In this document: in pieces, positions 15,894 to 25,022 of the stretch
Layout: each line of letters begins with the position of its first letter
How positions within the stretch are numbered: position 1 is the first letter of the stretch
DNA from: JBBTTE01 sp038064395
GTDB taxonomy: Bacteria; Patescibacteriota; Saccharimonadia; Saccharimonadales; UBA4665
Length of the DNA: 64,000 bases
Reading direction: 5' to 3'
Assembly: GCA_038064395.1 (NCBI GenBank)
Contig: JBBTTE010000004.1
Location: 1 to 64,000 of the forward strand
The notes under the pieces: model-generated
Seen by the model: the letters and a program-made list of their open reading frames with translations, nothing else
The model's database searches: none
Told to the model about the DNA's origin: nothing
Program-made: the position numbers and the translations under genes

Positions 15894-17814
15894 GATCAAG
15901 ATCATAAGACCAGTTGGCTGGCAGGTTGGTCACAATCTTCAACAGTTCGGAACGCTCACGGGCTTTGATTACTAGTTGCCACTGATACTTGTTCTGGAAG
16001 CGTTCGTAGAATGAGGGTGCAGGGCCTTCGACGCGGACGTGATAGCCAGCGGTTTCTATCTCTGAACGAAGCTTGTTAGCGGCGGATTCAGCGCTCTTGA
16101 TAGTAGCCCGTCGAGCAGTTAACTTAAGAAGATAACAGAATGGTGGGAACATGAATTGCTGCCGCTCGGCTAATTCTCGAGAGTAGAAGTTGCGGTAATC
16201 ACCACTGAGAGCGTCCTTCAGCACTGGATGATCTGGATGATAAGTCTGAATCACAGCCCGACCAGCTACATGACCACGACCAATTCTGCCCAACACCTGT
16301 GAAATCAGCTGGAAGGTTCGTTCCTGAGCCGAAAAGTCAGGCATGTATAGACTGGTATCAGCCAGCACAACTCCGAGCGTGCTCAAGCGGGGTAGGTCGA
16401 GGCCTTTGGCAAGTAGCTGGGTGCCAACCAGAATATCAACTTCGCCGTTACGGACAGCTTCGAAGTGCTGCTCGAAGCGTTCAGCCTTGGTGTTGTCGGT
16501 GTCGAAGCGAGCAATCCTAGCATGTGGGAAGAGTCGCTGAACATCGTCGACAATGGCCTTGGTGCCTGCCGTCTTGAATATGACATCAGGGTGCTTACAC
16601 GAAGGGCAGGTTGAGGGCGTACTAGCGTGATAGCTACAGCTGTGACAGCGCAACTGATGATTGTCGCCGTGGTAAGTCAGTGGCACATCACAGTTGGGGC
16701 AACTTGCTTGCCAGCCACAGTTCTGGCACATAACCAGACGGGCTGTTCCGCGCCGATTAAGGTATAAGAGGCTTTGTTCGCCTCTGTTAAGTGCGCCTTC
16801 GACGGCTTGAGCCAGAGGCGTGCTTATATAAGACGAACGGCTGAATAGGCTATGATCTTTGCGGTCAACGATAACTACTTCTGTGGCAGCATGGGAGTGT
16901 TCTTGGGCTAACTTAGTTAGTTCGATGATTGGTTTCTTCTTCTGCTTGGCCAGATAGTAGTCGCTAATACTAGGCGTGGCTGAGCCTAGCACCAGAGTGG
17001 CACGGGTTATCCCTGACAAGTAGGCGGCCACGCGACCAGTCTGATATTGTGGTGCTTGTTCTTGCTTGTATGCTCCTTCGTGAGCCTCATCGAGGATTAT
17101 CAAGCCGAGCTTAGAGACAGGGCTAAACAGAGCAGAACGAGGCCCGATTATGATTACTGGCTCTTTGGCACGCAGGCTATCAAGCCAAGCTCGTTGCCGC
17201 TCGGCTGGTGCTTGTTGGGAGTGCATCACGATAACCCTTGAGCCAAACACGGAGCGGAAGCTATCAGCTAGCTGTGAAGTTAGACTAATCTCGGGTGTCA
17301 GAATAATGGCTGATTTGCCATCGGCAATAGTGCGAGCAGTCAGTTCTATGTATAGACGAGTTTTGCCACTGCCCGTGGTGCCGTGCAGTAGGTAACTGTC
17401 ACGCTCAGTCATAGCTTCAAGCGCTGCTTGCTGTTGTACTGTAAGTGATGGCAAATCGCTTAAGTTTGGCTCGGGCAACTTGGCGAAGGCCGCCAAAGCC
17501 AGAGATTTTTCGCTGAAGCTAGCCGGCAATAGCTGCTGAGTCATTAGTCCCAAAGGCGCTGGATAATATGACATAAGCCATTGCGCCAACCGCAGCAGAT
17601 GGGCTGGCACCGGCGGCAAATCGTAGACGCGCGAGACAGGCTTGATCTGGAAGCGCGGCTTAGTGGTTGGGCCGCTGACAACGCCAATAACAGGGGTATT
17701 TTGCAGTTCTACTTCTACAATCGTGCCCGTAGCAAGACGCTCGGAAGAGGCATAAGTCAGCGGCTCTTTGCCATGGTAGCGGCTACTCCTGACCCATACG
17801 AAGTAATAATTCAT
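15877..17814 (-). CDS. priA: Primosomal protein N' (replication restart helicase)
   Basis: 645 residues, somewhat shorter than the E. coli protein (732). The order is a 3'-DNA-end binding domain (1-100), a helicase core with GTTGSGKT (144-151) and DEAH (242-245), a zinc-binding insert with paired CxxC motifs (about 358-403: CQNCGWQASCPNC, CHSC, CPSC), and the C-terminal helicase half with LGRIGRGHVAGRAVIQT. It reloads the replisome at stalled forks. A TATACT box ends seven bases before the start codon, again pointing to a near leaderless mRNA. Confidence 0.93.
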   Translation of the reverse strand: MNYYFVWVRSSRYHGKEPLTYASSERLATGTIVEVELQNTPVIGVVSGPTTKPRFQIKPVSRVYDLPPVPAHLLRLAQWLMSYYPAPLGLMTQQLLPASFSEKSLALAAFAKLPEPNLSDLPSLTVQQQAALEAMTERDSYLLHGTTGSGKTRLYIELTARTIADGKSAIILTPEISLTSQLADSFRSVFGSRVIVMHSQQAPAERQRAWLDSLRAKEPVIIIGPRSALFSPVSKLGLIILDEAHEGAYKQEQAPQYQTGRVAAYLSGITRATLVLGSATPSISDYYLAKQKKKPIIELTKLAQEHSHAATEVVIVDRKDHSLFSRSSYISTPLAQAVEGALNRGEQSLLYLNRRGTARLVMCQNCGWQASCPNCDVPLTYHGDNHQLRCHSCSYHASTPSTCPSCKHPDVIFKTAGTKAIVDDVQRLFPHARIARFDTDNTKAERFEQHFEAVRNGEVDILVGTQLLAKGLDLPRLSTLGVVLADTSLYMPDFSAQERTFQLISQVLGRIGRGHVAGRAVIQTYHPDHPVLKDALSGDYRNFYSRELAERQQFMFPPFCYLLKLTARRATIKSAESAANKLRSEIETAGYHVRVEGPAPSFYERFQNKYQWQLVIKARERSELLKIVTNLPANWSYDLDPMDLL

Positions 17815-17853
17815 ATATATAAGTATAGGCTATAAAAAAACTAAATTTGTGTC

Positions 17854-17882
17854 TTGCCAAACCCTCGGACGGCGACTATACT
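17854..17882 (+). promoter_or_regulatory. Promoter of the 17934 regulator gene
   Basis: TTGCCA, 17 bases, TATACT. A leader of about 45 bases with AGAGGAAA precedes the ATG at 17934. Confidence 0.7.
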
Positions 17883-17933
17883 AAATTATAACGTTGTTCT
17901 GATAACAATAAGAGCCATAAAGAGGAAACGAGA

Positions 17934-18224
17934 ATGTTAGACGTTTTTATCACATCTAGGGTGCGCCGCAAGATCATAGTTATCTATGCCAAGTACCCTG
18001 ACTTCAAGACTCACGTTCGTGGCCTCGCCAAGCTTATTAAGGAAGACGCAGGCAACATTCAGCGCGAACTCAAGCGCCTAGAGAAGGTCGGCTTTCTAAC
18101 CAGCGAACGACAGGGCAACACCAAGGTCTACTCGACTAACAAGCAGTTCCCGATCTTCCGCGAACTCCAGAGCATCGTACTTAAGTCACAGCGTTCCACC
18201 CAGCAGAAGCGCGTCACTGGCTAG
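17934..18224 (+). CDS. Winged helix-turn-helix regulator
   Basis: 96 residues, basic. The fold is that of a small winged-helix protein. FKTHVRGLAKLIKEDAGNIQRELKRLEKVGFLTSERQGNTKVYSTN covers the HTH helices, the recognition helix and the wing, as in ArsR/MarR-type proteins or the winged-helix DUFs of CPR. No metal-binding cysteines and no ligand domain are present, so it is not a typical ArsR metal sensor. The target is unknown. The -35 box of the next gene's promoter overlaps its last codons. Confidence 0.7.
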   Translation: MLDVFITSRVRRKIIVIYAKYPDFKTHVRGLAKLIKEDAGNIQRELKRLEKVGFLTSERQGNTKVYSTNKQFPIFRELQSIVLKSQRSTQQKRVTG

Positions 18225-18250
18225 ACAAAACTAGATATTTGTGATACAAT
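18222..18250 (+). promoter_or_regulatory. Promoter of the 18257 gene (leaderless)
   Basis: TAGACA, 17 bases, TACAAT, then six bases to the ATG at 18257. Confidence 0.7.
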
Positions 18251-18256
18251 TTATGC

Positions 18257-19114
18257 ATGTCAAACGTTGCATTAAGTAGCGCAAACCAAAACACCACCCA
18301 AACAAACTTCACCCAGTTAGATATTGGTGGTGGCCCTGATGCTGATCCAAACTTAACAGACACCGAATACTATAAGGATCAACTTGGTCGTGCCCATTCT
18401 GTGCTCTTAGCTAAGTCCAACCCTGACGGGAGCTATATAGTCTTTGACCCAGTGTTAGAAATGGAAGCTGCCAAACAAGTTGAAGCAGATACCCCTAACG
18501 TAGCGTTCATTAAAGGTCAGGTGGACAAAGACCATAGACTACCCTTTAACGACGACTCCATGGATATTATAGAGGTAAATCATTTAGTATCGCCGTTGAT
18601 GATGGAGGCTAATATAAGGCCCGAGGTGGAAAAAAGAGAAGCGACAATAGAAGAAAAACGTGCAGAATTTGAGCATGAGTGGTTGTCGCCAGACGAAGTT
18701 CAAGAGAGGCTGAGACCGTACAGCCAAGCAGTAAACGACTTTGTTAATAGTAAGCCTAAGCAGCTGTTTGAAGAAGGTATAGCTGAAGATTTCCAAGACT
18801 ACCTTGCGGTTGTTGAAGAGGCTGCTAGAGTTTTGAAGCCTAACGGCAAGCTAGTGCTAGGCGAAAAGTGGTCCAGGATAAAACCCATTGTACGGATTAT
18901 TAGTAAGGATGATCGATTGCAGTGCGATGGTGAAATAATGGATAAGCTAGGACTGGAGTTCTTTAGCCTAACGGATAACGACGACCCTCATAGGTCAGGA
19001 TATGCTAATTCGGCAGCTGGTATGAGAGATTTTAGAATTGAGTCGGGCGACATGTCGGGCGCGGAAGAGATGAGACCAGTTATCCTAACATTGCAGAAAC
19101 GCACCTCTGGCTAG
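18257..19114 (+). CDS. SAM-dependent methyltransferase-like protein
   Basis: 285 residues. A class I methyltransferase pattern is visible: LDIGGGPDADP (about 22-32, the glycine-rich SAM loop), an acidic end of strand 2 (YIVFDPVLE), LPFNDDSMDIIEVNH (about 95-110), then EEAARVLKPNGKLVLGEKW (about 190-208), as in the UbiE/Methyltransf_11 family. An extra helical segment of about 70 residues lies between the last two motifs. The substrate cannot be inferred. The mRNA appears leaderless. The neighbouring 19168 gene has its own promoter. Confidence 0.65.
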   Translation: MSNVALSSANQNTTQTNFTQLDIGGGPDADPNLTDTEYYKDQLGRAHSVLLAKSNPDGSYIVFDPVLEMEAAKQVEADTPNVAFIKGQVDKDHRLPFNDDSMDIIEVNHLVSPLMMEANIRPEVEKREATIEEKRAEFEHEWLSPDEVQERLRPYSQAVNDFVNSKPKQLFEEGIAEDFQDYLAVVEEAARVLKPNGKLVLGEKWSRIKPIVRIISKDDRLQCDGEIMDKLGLEFFSLTDNDDPHRSGYANSAAGMRDFRIESGDMSGAEEMRPVILTLQKRTSG

Positions 19115-19127
19115 ACGCAATATATTT

Positions 19128-19156
19128 TTGACCAAATCTCAAAAAGACGTTATAAT
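19128..19156 (+). promoter_or_regulatory. Promoter of the 19168 gene
   Basis: TTGACC, 17 bases, a perfect TATAAT, and eleven bases to the ATG. Confidence 0.7.
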
Positions 19157-19167
19157 ACTTATTAATT

Positions 19168-20187
19168 ATGAGTGAAGTTACTGTCAGTTCTAATGATTTT
19201 ACAATAGCAGCCCAAGATGGAGCTATTGAGATCCAAGTTACTCACACGCCTGGAGAAATGCATCGAGTCGAGATAGAAGAGCACTGGCCTGAGGGGATGA
19301 ACCAGTGGGATGTTAGAGCCGCTATTACTGAGGAACACGATGAGGGCTGGGGTTTTGAAGAACAGGACTATAACAGACGCTTCTGGCTTGGCAATGTGGC
19401 GCCAACCAACTCTGTGGCTAATTTTGCCAGCCCCCTGAGATTCGAAGGAGTTATCCGTGGCTTGGGTTATATTGCACAAACTGAATCACACAGTGAAGAC
19501 GGACAGATTGTCACAACAGAGACCTTCGTGTATCCGTCAGCAGAACGTGTTAATAGTTTTGTGACAGAAGCTTTGGGAGATCGACAGGATGAGCGACTTA
19601 CCCTAGTTGAGTACCAAGGTGGTCACTACACTGCAGAAGAATTTATCAGAGCATTTGTAGAAAAGGGACACATTCTAATGGCTTCCGATATGCCACATCA
19701 GATGCACGATTTGGGCGATCACGCCTTGGGTTGGGTTGGAATGGATCCGGCATTAGCAGCACATATGAGAGAAATCTTGTCGCACTATGTTGCAAGGACG
19801 GACGCCGAGAAAGCATTGCCATTGCCCGAGCATGAAAAAGGTTTCGATGACAAAGAAGTCAAAGATTTCTTTGTGCCCTCAAGTCTTATACTTACGGCTG
19901 CTTCGCACAACATGGATATCTTCAGCGATGAGCTGTCTACCTTTGTCTTCTTCGATGAAATTGCCCAGTTTGAATATCCCAGTAACATGGATAAAACAGC
20001 AATAGTAGAGAGGATGATGAAAAGAAAGCTGTTGGACACGGGGGCTTACTTTGCGCAATTACGTGGTAGCCGACCACCAGACTTAACACTTGCTGACCTG
20101 TCTAGCTTTAGCCTGCGTGATTCGGCAGTCGTGACATTGGATAGATATCAGAGAGCACACGAAGCTGGGCTCGAAATGGCAGCTTAA
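19168..20187 (+). CDS. Hypothetical protein (339 aa)
   Basis: Not recognised. It is acidic and soluble with no membrane helix. The N-terminal 120 residues look beta-rich and the C-terminal half helical. A His-rich stretch, ASDMPHQMHDLGDHALGW, lies at about 172-189 and could bind a metal, but no known motif is matched. Near the end, RGSRPPDLTLADLSSFSLRD is followed by a helix. It is transcribed alone from a strong promoter, in a run of lineage-specific genes between priA and rpsU. Confidence 0.6.
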   Translation: MSEVTVSSNDFTIAAQDGAIEIQVTHTPGEMHRVEIEEHWPEGMNQWDVRAAITEEHDEGWGFEEQDYNRRFWLGNVAPTNSVANFASPLRFEGVIRGLGYIAQTESHSEDGQIVTTETFVYPSAERVNSFVTEALGDRQDERLTLVEYQGGHYTAEEFIRAFVEKGHILMASDMPHQMHDLGDHALGWVGMDPALAAHMREILSHYVARTDAEKALPLPEHEKGFDDKEVKDFFVPSSLILTAASHNMDIFSDELSTFVFFDEIAQFEYPSNMDKTAIVERMMKRKLLDTGAYFAQLRGSRPPDLTLADLSSFSLRDSAVVTLDRYQRAHEAGLEMAA

Positions 20188-20197
20188 TACGAAACGC

Positions 20198-20226
20198 TTG
20201 CCAATTTAACCCCTGTTTGATACAAT
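20198..20226 (+). promoter_or_regulatory. rpsU promoter
   Basis: TTGCCA, 17 bases, TACAAT, eight bases to the ATG. It drives the rpsU-yqeY-adk-map group. Confidence 0.7.
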
Positions 20227-20234
20227 ATTGACCA

Positions 20235-20450
20235 ATGATACAAGTAACCCGCAAAGATTCTAAGGAATCGACAGAGAACTTACTACGACGCTTTAACCGT
20301 AAGGTACAGCAGTCTGGTGCTATCGCTGTAGCCAAGAACAACCAGTTCTTCCAGAAGGACATTAGTAAGGTTGAACGCCGTCGCAAAGCGATTATTCGTC
20401 AAGAGCGCAAGGCTATTAAGCTCAAGAAAATCAAACTCGGACTTCGTTAA
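20235..20450 (+). CDS. rpsU: 30S ribosomal protein S21
   Basis: 71 residues, very basic. ENLLRRFNRKVQQSGAI matches the S21 core (the family motif is ..LRRFKR..EK.G...). A Lys/Arg-rich C-terminal half (RRRKAIIRQERKAIKLKKIKLG) completes it. It binds the 30S head and platform near the anti-Shine-Dalgarno helix. The nearly leaderless start is notable, because S21 itself influences SD-dependent initiation. yqeY follows six bases later. Confidence 0.9.
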   Translation: MIQVTRKDSKESTENLLRRFNRKVQQSGAIAVAKNNQFFQKDISKVERRRKAIIRQERKAIKLKKIKLGLR

Positions 20451-20456
20451 GACCCC

Positions 20457-20906
20457 ATGCTTGAGCAGCAAATCGAGCAGGATATCAAGACTGCCCAGTT
20501 AGCAGGTGAAACTCACAAGCTAACGACTCTTCGAGGCATCAAGGCCGTCTTATTAAACGTGAAGGTAGCCACTGGCAAGCGTGACAGCGGCTTAACAGAT
20601 GAAGAAGTGCTTCAGCAGCTAACTAAGCAGGTTAAGCAGCGCCAAGAATCTGCCGAAATGTATGTCCAAGGCGGCGACCAAGTACGAGCTGACAAGGAAC
20701 TGGAAGAGAAGGCCATCCTCGAAGCCTACCTACCGGAGCAACTTAACGAAGAAGACATTGCCAAGCTAATCGATGCTGCCATCGCCGAGACTGGTGCTAC
20801 TGGCCTCGCCGACATGGGCAAGGTTATCGGCAAAGTTAAGGGTCAAGCTGGCGCAACTGCCGATGGTTCAATTATCGCGAGGCTAACTAAGGAGAAACTC
20901 CAGTGA
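20457..20906 (+). CDS. GatB/YqeY domain protein
   Basis: 149 residues, the usual length for YqeY. The pattern LEQQIEQDIKTAQLAGETHKLTTLRGIKAVL at the start and QRQESAEMY...LEAYLPEQLNEEDI in the middle are typical. YqeY proteins resemble the tRNA-binding tail domain of GatB and are often found after rpsU, as here. The exact cellular role is unclear. The stop overlaps the adk start by four bases, so the two are translationally coupled. Confidence 0.88.
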   Translation: MLEQQIEQDIKTAQLAGETHKLTTLRGIKAVLLNVKVATGKRDSGLTDEEVLQQLTKQVKQRQESAEMYVQGGDQVRADKELEEKAILEAYLPEQLNEEDIAKLIDAAIAETGATGLADMGKVIGKVKGQAGATADGSIIARLTKEKLQ

Positions 20907-21436
20907 TTCTATTAATGGGTATTGCAGGTAGTGGCAAAGGTACACAAGGCAAAATGCTGGCCGACCAGCACGGCTTCCATCTAATTTCTATGGGTGATGT
21001 TCTAAGAATGTACGTTACTGGCCGTCAACGCGAGCGAATGCTAGCCGGTGAGCTACTGGATGATAAGGAAATCATTGTTATCGTTGACCAAGTTATTAAG
21101 TCTATACCTGACGGCGAGCAGATCTTGTTAGATGGTTTCCCGCGAACTTTGCCTCAAGCTGAGTGGCTACTTGGACAGGTCAAGGAAGGTCGCTTTGATC
21201 TCAACAAAGCCTTCCACTTAGTAGCCTCCCGCGAAGCTGTCAAAGAACGACTAGTTAGCCGTGCTCGAATTGACGACAAAGAAGCTGCTATCGAAGCCCG
21301 CTTCGATGAATACGAACGTTCAACAGCACCAATTCTAGACTGGCTAGACAATAACGGTGTTGAAGTCATCAATATTGATGCTATTCGTCCAGTAGAAGCA
21401 GTCAACCAAGACATTCTCAGTCACCTTAAGGACTAA
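20903..21436 (+). CDS. adk: Adenylate kinase, short form
   Basis: 177 residues. The P-loop is GIAGSGKGTQ (6-15; the family usually has GPPGSGKGTQ). The NMP-binding part is ISMGDVLRMYV, and LLDGFPRTLPQAEW (about 74-87) is the conserved DGFPR signature. The long LID domain of most bacterial enzymes is replaced by a few residues (RARIDDKEAAIEARFDEY), as in short-type kinases. It interconverts AMP, ADP and ATP, which matters in an organism with little nucleotide synthesis. It is followed by map eight bases later. Confidence 0.88.
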   Translation: MILLMGIAGSGKGTQGKMLADQHGFHLISMGDVLRMYVTGRQRERMLAGELLDDKEIIVIVDQVIKSIPDGEQILLDGFPRTLPQAEWLLGQVKEGRFDLNKAFHLVASREAVKERLVSRARIDDKEAAIEARFDEYERSTAPILDWLDNNGVEVINIDAIRPVEAVNQDILSHLKD

Positions 21437-21443
21437 GCAGACT

Positions 21444-22199
21444 ATGGTAACTCAAGTCAAAACTGCCAAAGAAATCGCAGCAATGCGTGAGAGTGGTCGC
21501 ATGCTGGCAACTGTTCTGCAGCATCTCAAAGCTCAGCTTGAAGTCGGTATGTCGACCAAACAGCTGGCTGATATGGCGGCCGAAGAACTCAAGCGATTGG
21601 GCGGCGAGCCGGCTTTCTTAGGTTATCAAGGCTTCACAGATGTGATTTGTATATCTGTTAATGACGAAGTTGTTCATGGCATTCCGCGCAGCGACAAGAT
21701 TATCAATGAAGGCGACATTGTCGGTATGGATTTCGGCGTAACATACAAAGGTATGATCACTGATGCTGCCATCAGCGTAATTGCGGGCACGGCTAAGGAC
21801 AAACGGCACATACAGCTTCTGCGAGATACCGAAAACGCCCTAGCTGTCGGCATCAGCACGCTTCACGACCAAGTTCGCACTGGCGACATAGGGTCAGCCA
21901 TTGAAGCTTCTCTCAAGAAAAAGCCCTACGGCATAGTCAAAGATCTAGTCGGTCATGGCGTTGGCCACCAAGTTCACGAAGATCCTAATATACCCAATTA
22001 CGGCCGTGCCAACACCGGTCCATGGCTGTCCAAGGGCATGACAATCGCCATCGAACCAATGGTAACTCTAGGCACTGACAAGGTCTATGTAGCCAACGAT
22101 GGCTGGACAATCTTAACTGCTGATGGCTCATGGTCGGCTCACTTCGAGCACTCCATTCTTATTACCGAAGACGGTGCTGAGATACTAACTAAGGTTTAA
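21444..22199 (+). CDS. map: Methionine aminopeptidase, type I
   Basis: 251 residues. Metal ligands are visible: Asp in GMDFGVTYKGMITDAA (both aspartates), His in GHGVGHQVHEDP, Glu in IAIEPMVTLG and Glu in the C-terminal GAEILT segment. It removes the initiator Met after Def has acted. The adk-map order is that of the classic spc operon end. Here it is joined to rpsU-yqeY and followed by ftsA behind a separate promoter. Confidence 0.95.
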   Translation: MVTQVKTAKEIAAMRESGRMLATVLQHLKAQLEVGMSTKQLADMAAEELKRLGGEPAFLGYQGFTDVICISVNDEVVHGIPRSDKIINEGDIVGMDFGVTYKGMITDAAISVIAGTAKDKRHIQLLRDTENALAVGISTLHDQVRTGDIGSAIEASLKKKPYGIVKDLVGHGVGHQVHEDPNIPNYGRANTGPWLSKGMTIAIEPMVTLGTDKVYVANDGWTILTADGSWSAHFEHSILITEDGAEILTKV

Positions 22200-22215
22200 A
22201 TCACCCTAGGTACGC

Positions 22216-22245
22216 TTGCTCTGCATGAAGCAATAGCGCTATACT
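22216..22245 (+). promoter_or_regulatory. ftsA promoter
   Basis: TTGCTC, 18 bases, TATACT, nine bases to the ATG at 22255. Confidence 0.65.
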
Positions 22246-22254
22246 GATGCCCAG

Positions 22255-23484
22255 ATGAACGGCTCTAATCCAGAATATTTCGTAGGTCTCGATGTCGGCA
22301 CTAGCAAGATCCGTTGCGTTGTCGGTACATTTGATCCAAACGGAACTAACAAACCCTCTATAATCGGTCACGGTCAAGCGCCCAATCAAGGTATGCGCCG
22401 TGGTGCGGTAGTTCACGTCGATGATGTCGCCGATGCTATTATTCACGCTGTAACAGAGGCCGAGCGCATTTCAGGCAAGAGCATTAAGCAGGCCACAGTT
22501 AATGTTAATGGCTCACATGTCGGCGGCATTAATTCCGAGGGTGTGATTGCAATCTCGGCGGCCAACCGCGAGATTACCGTAGAAGACCGTCAGCGCGTCG
22601 AAGAAGCTGCAACTATAGTTAGTCTTCCGCCCAACAGAGAGATCATCCAGTTCTTTGCTAAGAACTACAGCTTGGACGGACAGCGTAACATCAAGGATCC
22701 CGTAGGAATGCACGGGGTACGTCTCGAAGTCGATGCTCACATCGTGACGGCCGCTTCACCGAACCTGCGCAACCTCGATATGGCGCTCCAGAAGGCCGAC
22801 ATTGCCATAACTCACCACACGGTATCTGGGCTCGCGGCCGCCGAAGCCGTCTTATCACGTCAGCAGAAAGAAGCAGGAACAGCCCTGATAGACATCGGTG
22901 CAGGTACAACTAACCTGATTGTCTTCGAAGATGGCGAAGTCCAGCACGTAGCTGTTCTGCCAATTGGTGGTCAACACATTACCAACGACCTAGCAATTGG
23001 ACTCCGAACCGATCTTGATATAGCCGAAGCCATCAAGCTGGAGCACGCCGACCTCCGAGAGGGCAGCAAGAAGATCAATGTCATGGTCAGGATCGGCAAC
23101 AAGAACCACAATTTCTCATTCGACCAGATATCAATGATCGTCGAAGCCCGTGCCGAGGAACTATTAGAATACGTCGACAAAGAACTCCAGCGAATCAAGC
23201 GCTCTCGCAAACTCCCCGGCGGAATCGTCATCACCGGCGGCACTTCCAAGCTACCTGGGCTAGATGAACTAGCCCGCGAGAAGATGCAATTGCCAGCTCG
23301 CATCGGCAAACTCCACAATATTGGCGGTCTTGTCGACACAGTAGAGGACCCAGGCTTCACGACAGTTGTTGGTCTGATGCTGCTCGACATGCTCCTACTA
23401 CCAAGTTTGCCACCAGAAACTGGCCGTGGTGGCCAGCAGGCCAAGGCACTTCTTGGCTCGGTTTTTGCCCGCTTCAAGGGCTAA
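22255..23484 (+). CDS. ftsA: Cell division protein FtsA
   Basis: 409 residues. Actin-fold motifs are present: phosphate 1 YFVGLDVGTSKIRCVVG (8-24), phosphate 2 ALIDIGAGTTNLIVFEDG (about 209-226) and the adenosine motif GGIVITGGTSKLPGL (about 321-335). The 1C domain (SHM-like) lies at about 85-165. The C-terminal end ALLGSVFARFKG is a plausible amphipathic membrane-targeting helix. FtsA tethers FtsZ to the membrane. ftsZ follows after 170 bases with its own promoter. Confidence 0.94.
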   Translation: MNGSNPEYFVGLDVGTSKIRCVVGTFDPNGTNKPSIIGHGQAPNQGMRRGAVVHVDDVADAIIHAVTEAERISGKSIKQATVNVNGSHVGGINSEGVIAISAANREITVEDRQRVEEAATIVSLPPNREIIQFFAKNYSLDGQRNIKDPVGMHGVRLEVDAHIVTAASPNLRNLDMALQKADIAITHHTVSGLAAAEAVLSRQQKEAGTALIDIGAGTTNLIVFEDGEVQHVAVLPIGGQHITNDLAIGLRTDLDIAEAIKLEHADLREGSKKINVMVRIGNKNHNFSFDQISMIVEARAEELLEYVDKELQRIKRSRKLPGGIVITGGTSKLPGLDELAREKMQLPARIGKLHNIGGLVDTVEDPGFTTVVGLMLLDMLLLPSLPPETGRGGQQAKALLGSVFARFKG

Positions 23485-23579
23485 ACAGGCTTCGAACACA
23501 AAAGTACTTACGTTTGTTCACAAAATAGGGGATAGCTAGGCATGGTGCTTTTTGCAAGAAAACACCCCGAGCAAATTTG

Positions 23580-23608
23580 TTGAACTTTCAGAGGCGCTAG
23601 CGTATACT
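23580..23608 (+). promoter_or_regulatory. ftsZ promoter
   Basis: TTGAAC, 17 bases, TATACT. A leader of about 40 bases with AAAGGGG precedes the ATG at 23654, so ftsZ, unlike ftsA, has an ordinary ribosome binding site. Confidence 0.75.
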
Positions 23609-23653
23609 ACGACGTATATAAAGGTAGCTTTTTCTAGAGAATAAAGGGGTTTT

Positions 23654-25018
23654 ATGTCAGAAGTAGTTCAGCCAGCAATCGAGACTTTCGCACAAATCAA
23701 GGTTATCGGTGTCGGTGGCGCTGGTGGCGCAGCTATCAACCGCATGGTTGACGCAGGTATCGAGAACGTCGAGTTCATCGCTATTAATACTGATGCTCAA
23801 GCCCTTCATCACTCCAAGGCTAACAAGAAGATACACATTGGTAAGGACGCCACTCGTGGTCTAGGTGCTGGTGCCGACCCAACTGTTGGCGAGCAAGCTG
23901 CCGTTGAGTCACGAGAAGAGATCAAGCAAGCTATTGAGGGCGCCGACATGGTGTTCGTAACTATCGGTGCTGGAGGTGGTACTGGTAGTGGCGGTGGTCA
24001 CATTGTGGCCGAAGTCGCTAACGAGCTTGGAATCCTGGTTGTCGGGTTCGCTACTAAGCCTTTTGCCTTCGAAGGTGAGAAGCGTCGCAAGAACGCTGAA
24101 CTGGCAATTGAGAAGCTTCGTAGTGCTGTAGATACACTGATTATCATTCCTAACGACCGTTTGCTTCAGACAATTGACCGTGACACGCCTCTGACAGAAG
24201 CCTTTAAGGTAGCTGATGACGTTCTAAGACAGGGCGTACAGGGTATTTCTGATCTGATTACTGTCCACGGTCTAATTAACCTCGACTTCGCTGATGTTAA
24301 GGCTGTAATGAGCAAAGCTGGCTCCGCATTAATGGGTATTGGCCGTGCTAACGGCGAGAATCGTGCCGTTCTAGCAGCCCAGCAGGCTATCGAATCACCT
24401 CTGCTTGAGGTATCAATCGATGGCGCGCGCGGTATTCTATTCAACGTTATCGGTGGTAACGACCTTGCCATGCATGAGATCAACGCCGCCGCCGAAGCAA
24501 TCACCACAGCTGCCGATCCTGATGCCAACATCATCTTCGGCGCAACCATCAATCCTGATCTAGAAGGGGAAGTCATCATTACTGTTGTGGCTACTGGCTT
24601 TGACGCTTCTTACTTCTCTAAGCGTGCTGCTGACGCCAAGACTGCTGCTTCAACTGGTCCAGTTCTGGATAACTCTACTACCAAGACGACTAAGCAAGAC
24701 GAGAAGACTCTATCCGAGATCGACATGAACCTCGGTGACGACGATGAGGCTCATGACTTCACCAAGGAAACCACCATGCCTAACATCTGGTCTATCCATG
24801 ATGACGAAGATGAAGCCAAGAAGGATGATGACGATTCCGCAGATGACGATGACAAGTCTAAGGACGACAACAAGTCATCCGACCCCGAAGTCATCACCAG
24901 CAACCTAGAAGAAGAACTAGAGAAGCCGTCCTTCCTACGTCGCCTAGGCCGTCGCCACAAAGACACCGACAAGGAAGACGACAAGAACCCCGACTCCAAA
25001 GACGACTCTACTAAGTAG
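23654..25018 (+). CDS. ftsZ: Cell division GTPase FtsZ
   Basis: 454 residues. The GTP-binding half includes KVIGVGGAGGAAINRM (17-32) and the tubulin signature IGAGGGTGSGGG (about 104-115). The T7 loop NLDFADVKAVM (about 212-222) completes the active site of the next subunit. The globular core ends near 320. A 130-residue tail follows, dominated by Asp, Lys and Ser, with a FtsA/SepF-binding-like peptide EEELEKPSFLRRLGRR (about 418-433). In most bacteria that peptide is the very end. Here a further charged stretch of about 20 residues follows it. Confidence 0.96.
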   Translation: MSEVVQPAIETFAQIKVIGVGGAGGAAINRMVDAGIENVEFIAINTDAQALHHSKANKKIHIGKDATRGLGAGADPTVGEQAAVESREEIKQAIEGADMVFVTIGAGGGTGSGGGHIVAEVANELGILVVGFATKPFAFEGEKRRKNAELAIEKLRSAVDTLIIIPNDRLLQTIDRDTPLTEAFKVADDVLRQGVQGISDLITVHGLINLDFADVKAVMSKAGSALMGIGRANGENRAVLAAQQAIESPLLEVSIDGARGILFNVIGGNDLAMHEINAAAEAITTAADPDANIIFGATINPDLEGEVIITVVATGFDASYFSKRAADAKTAASTGPVLDNSTTKTTKQDEKTLSEIDMNLGDDDEAHDFTKETTMPNIWSIHDDEDEAKKDDDDSADDDDKSKDDNKSSDPEVITSNLEEELEKPSFLRRLGRRHKDTDKEDDKNPDSKDDSTK

Positions 25019-25022
25019 GGTA

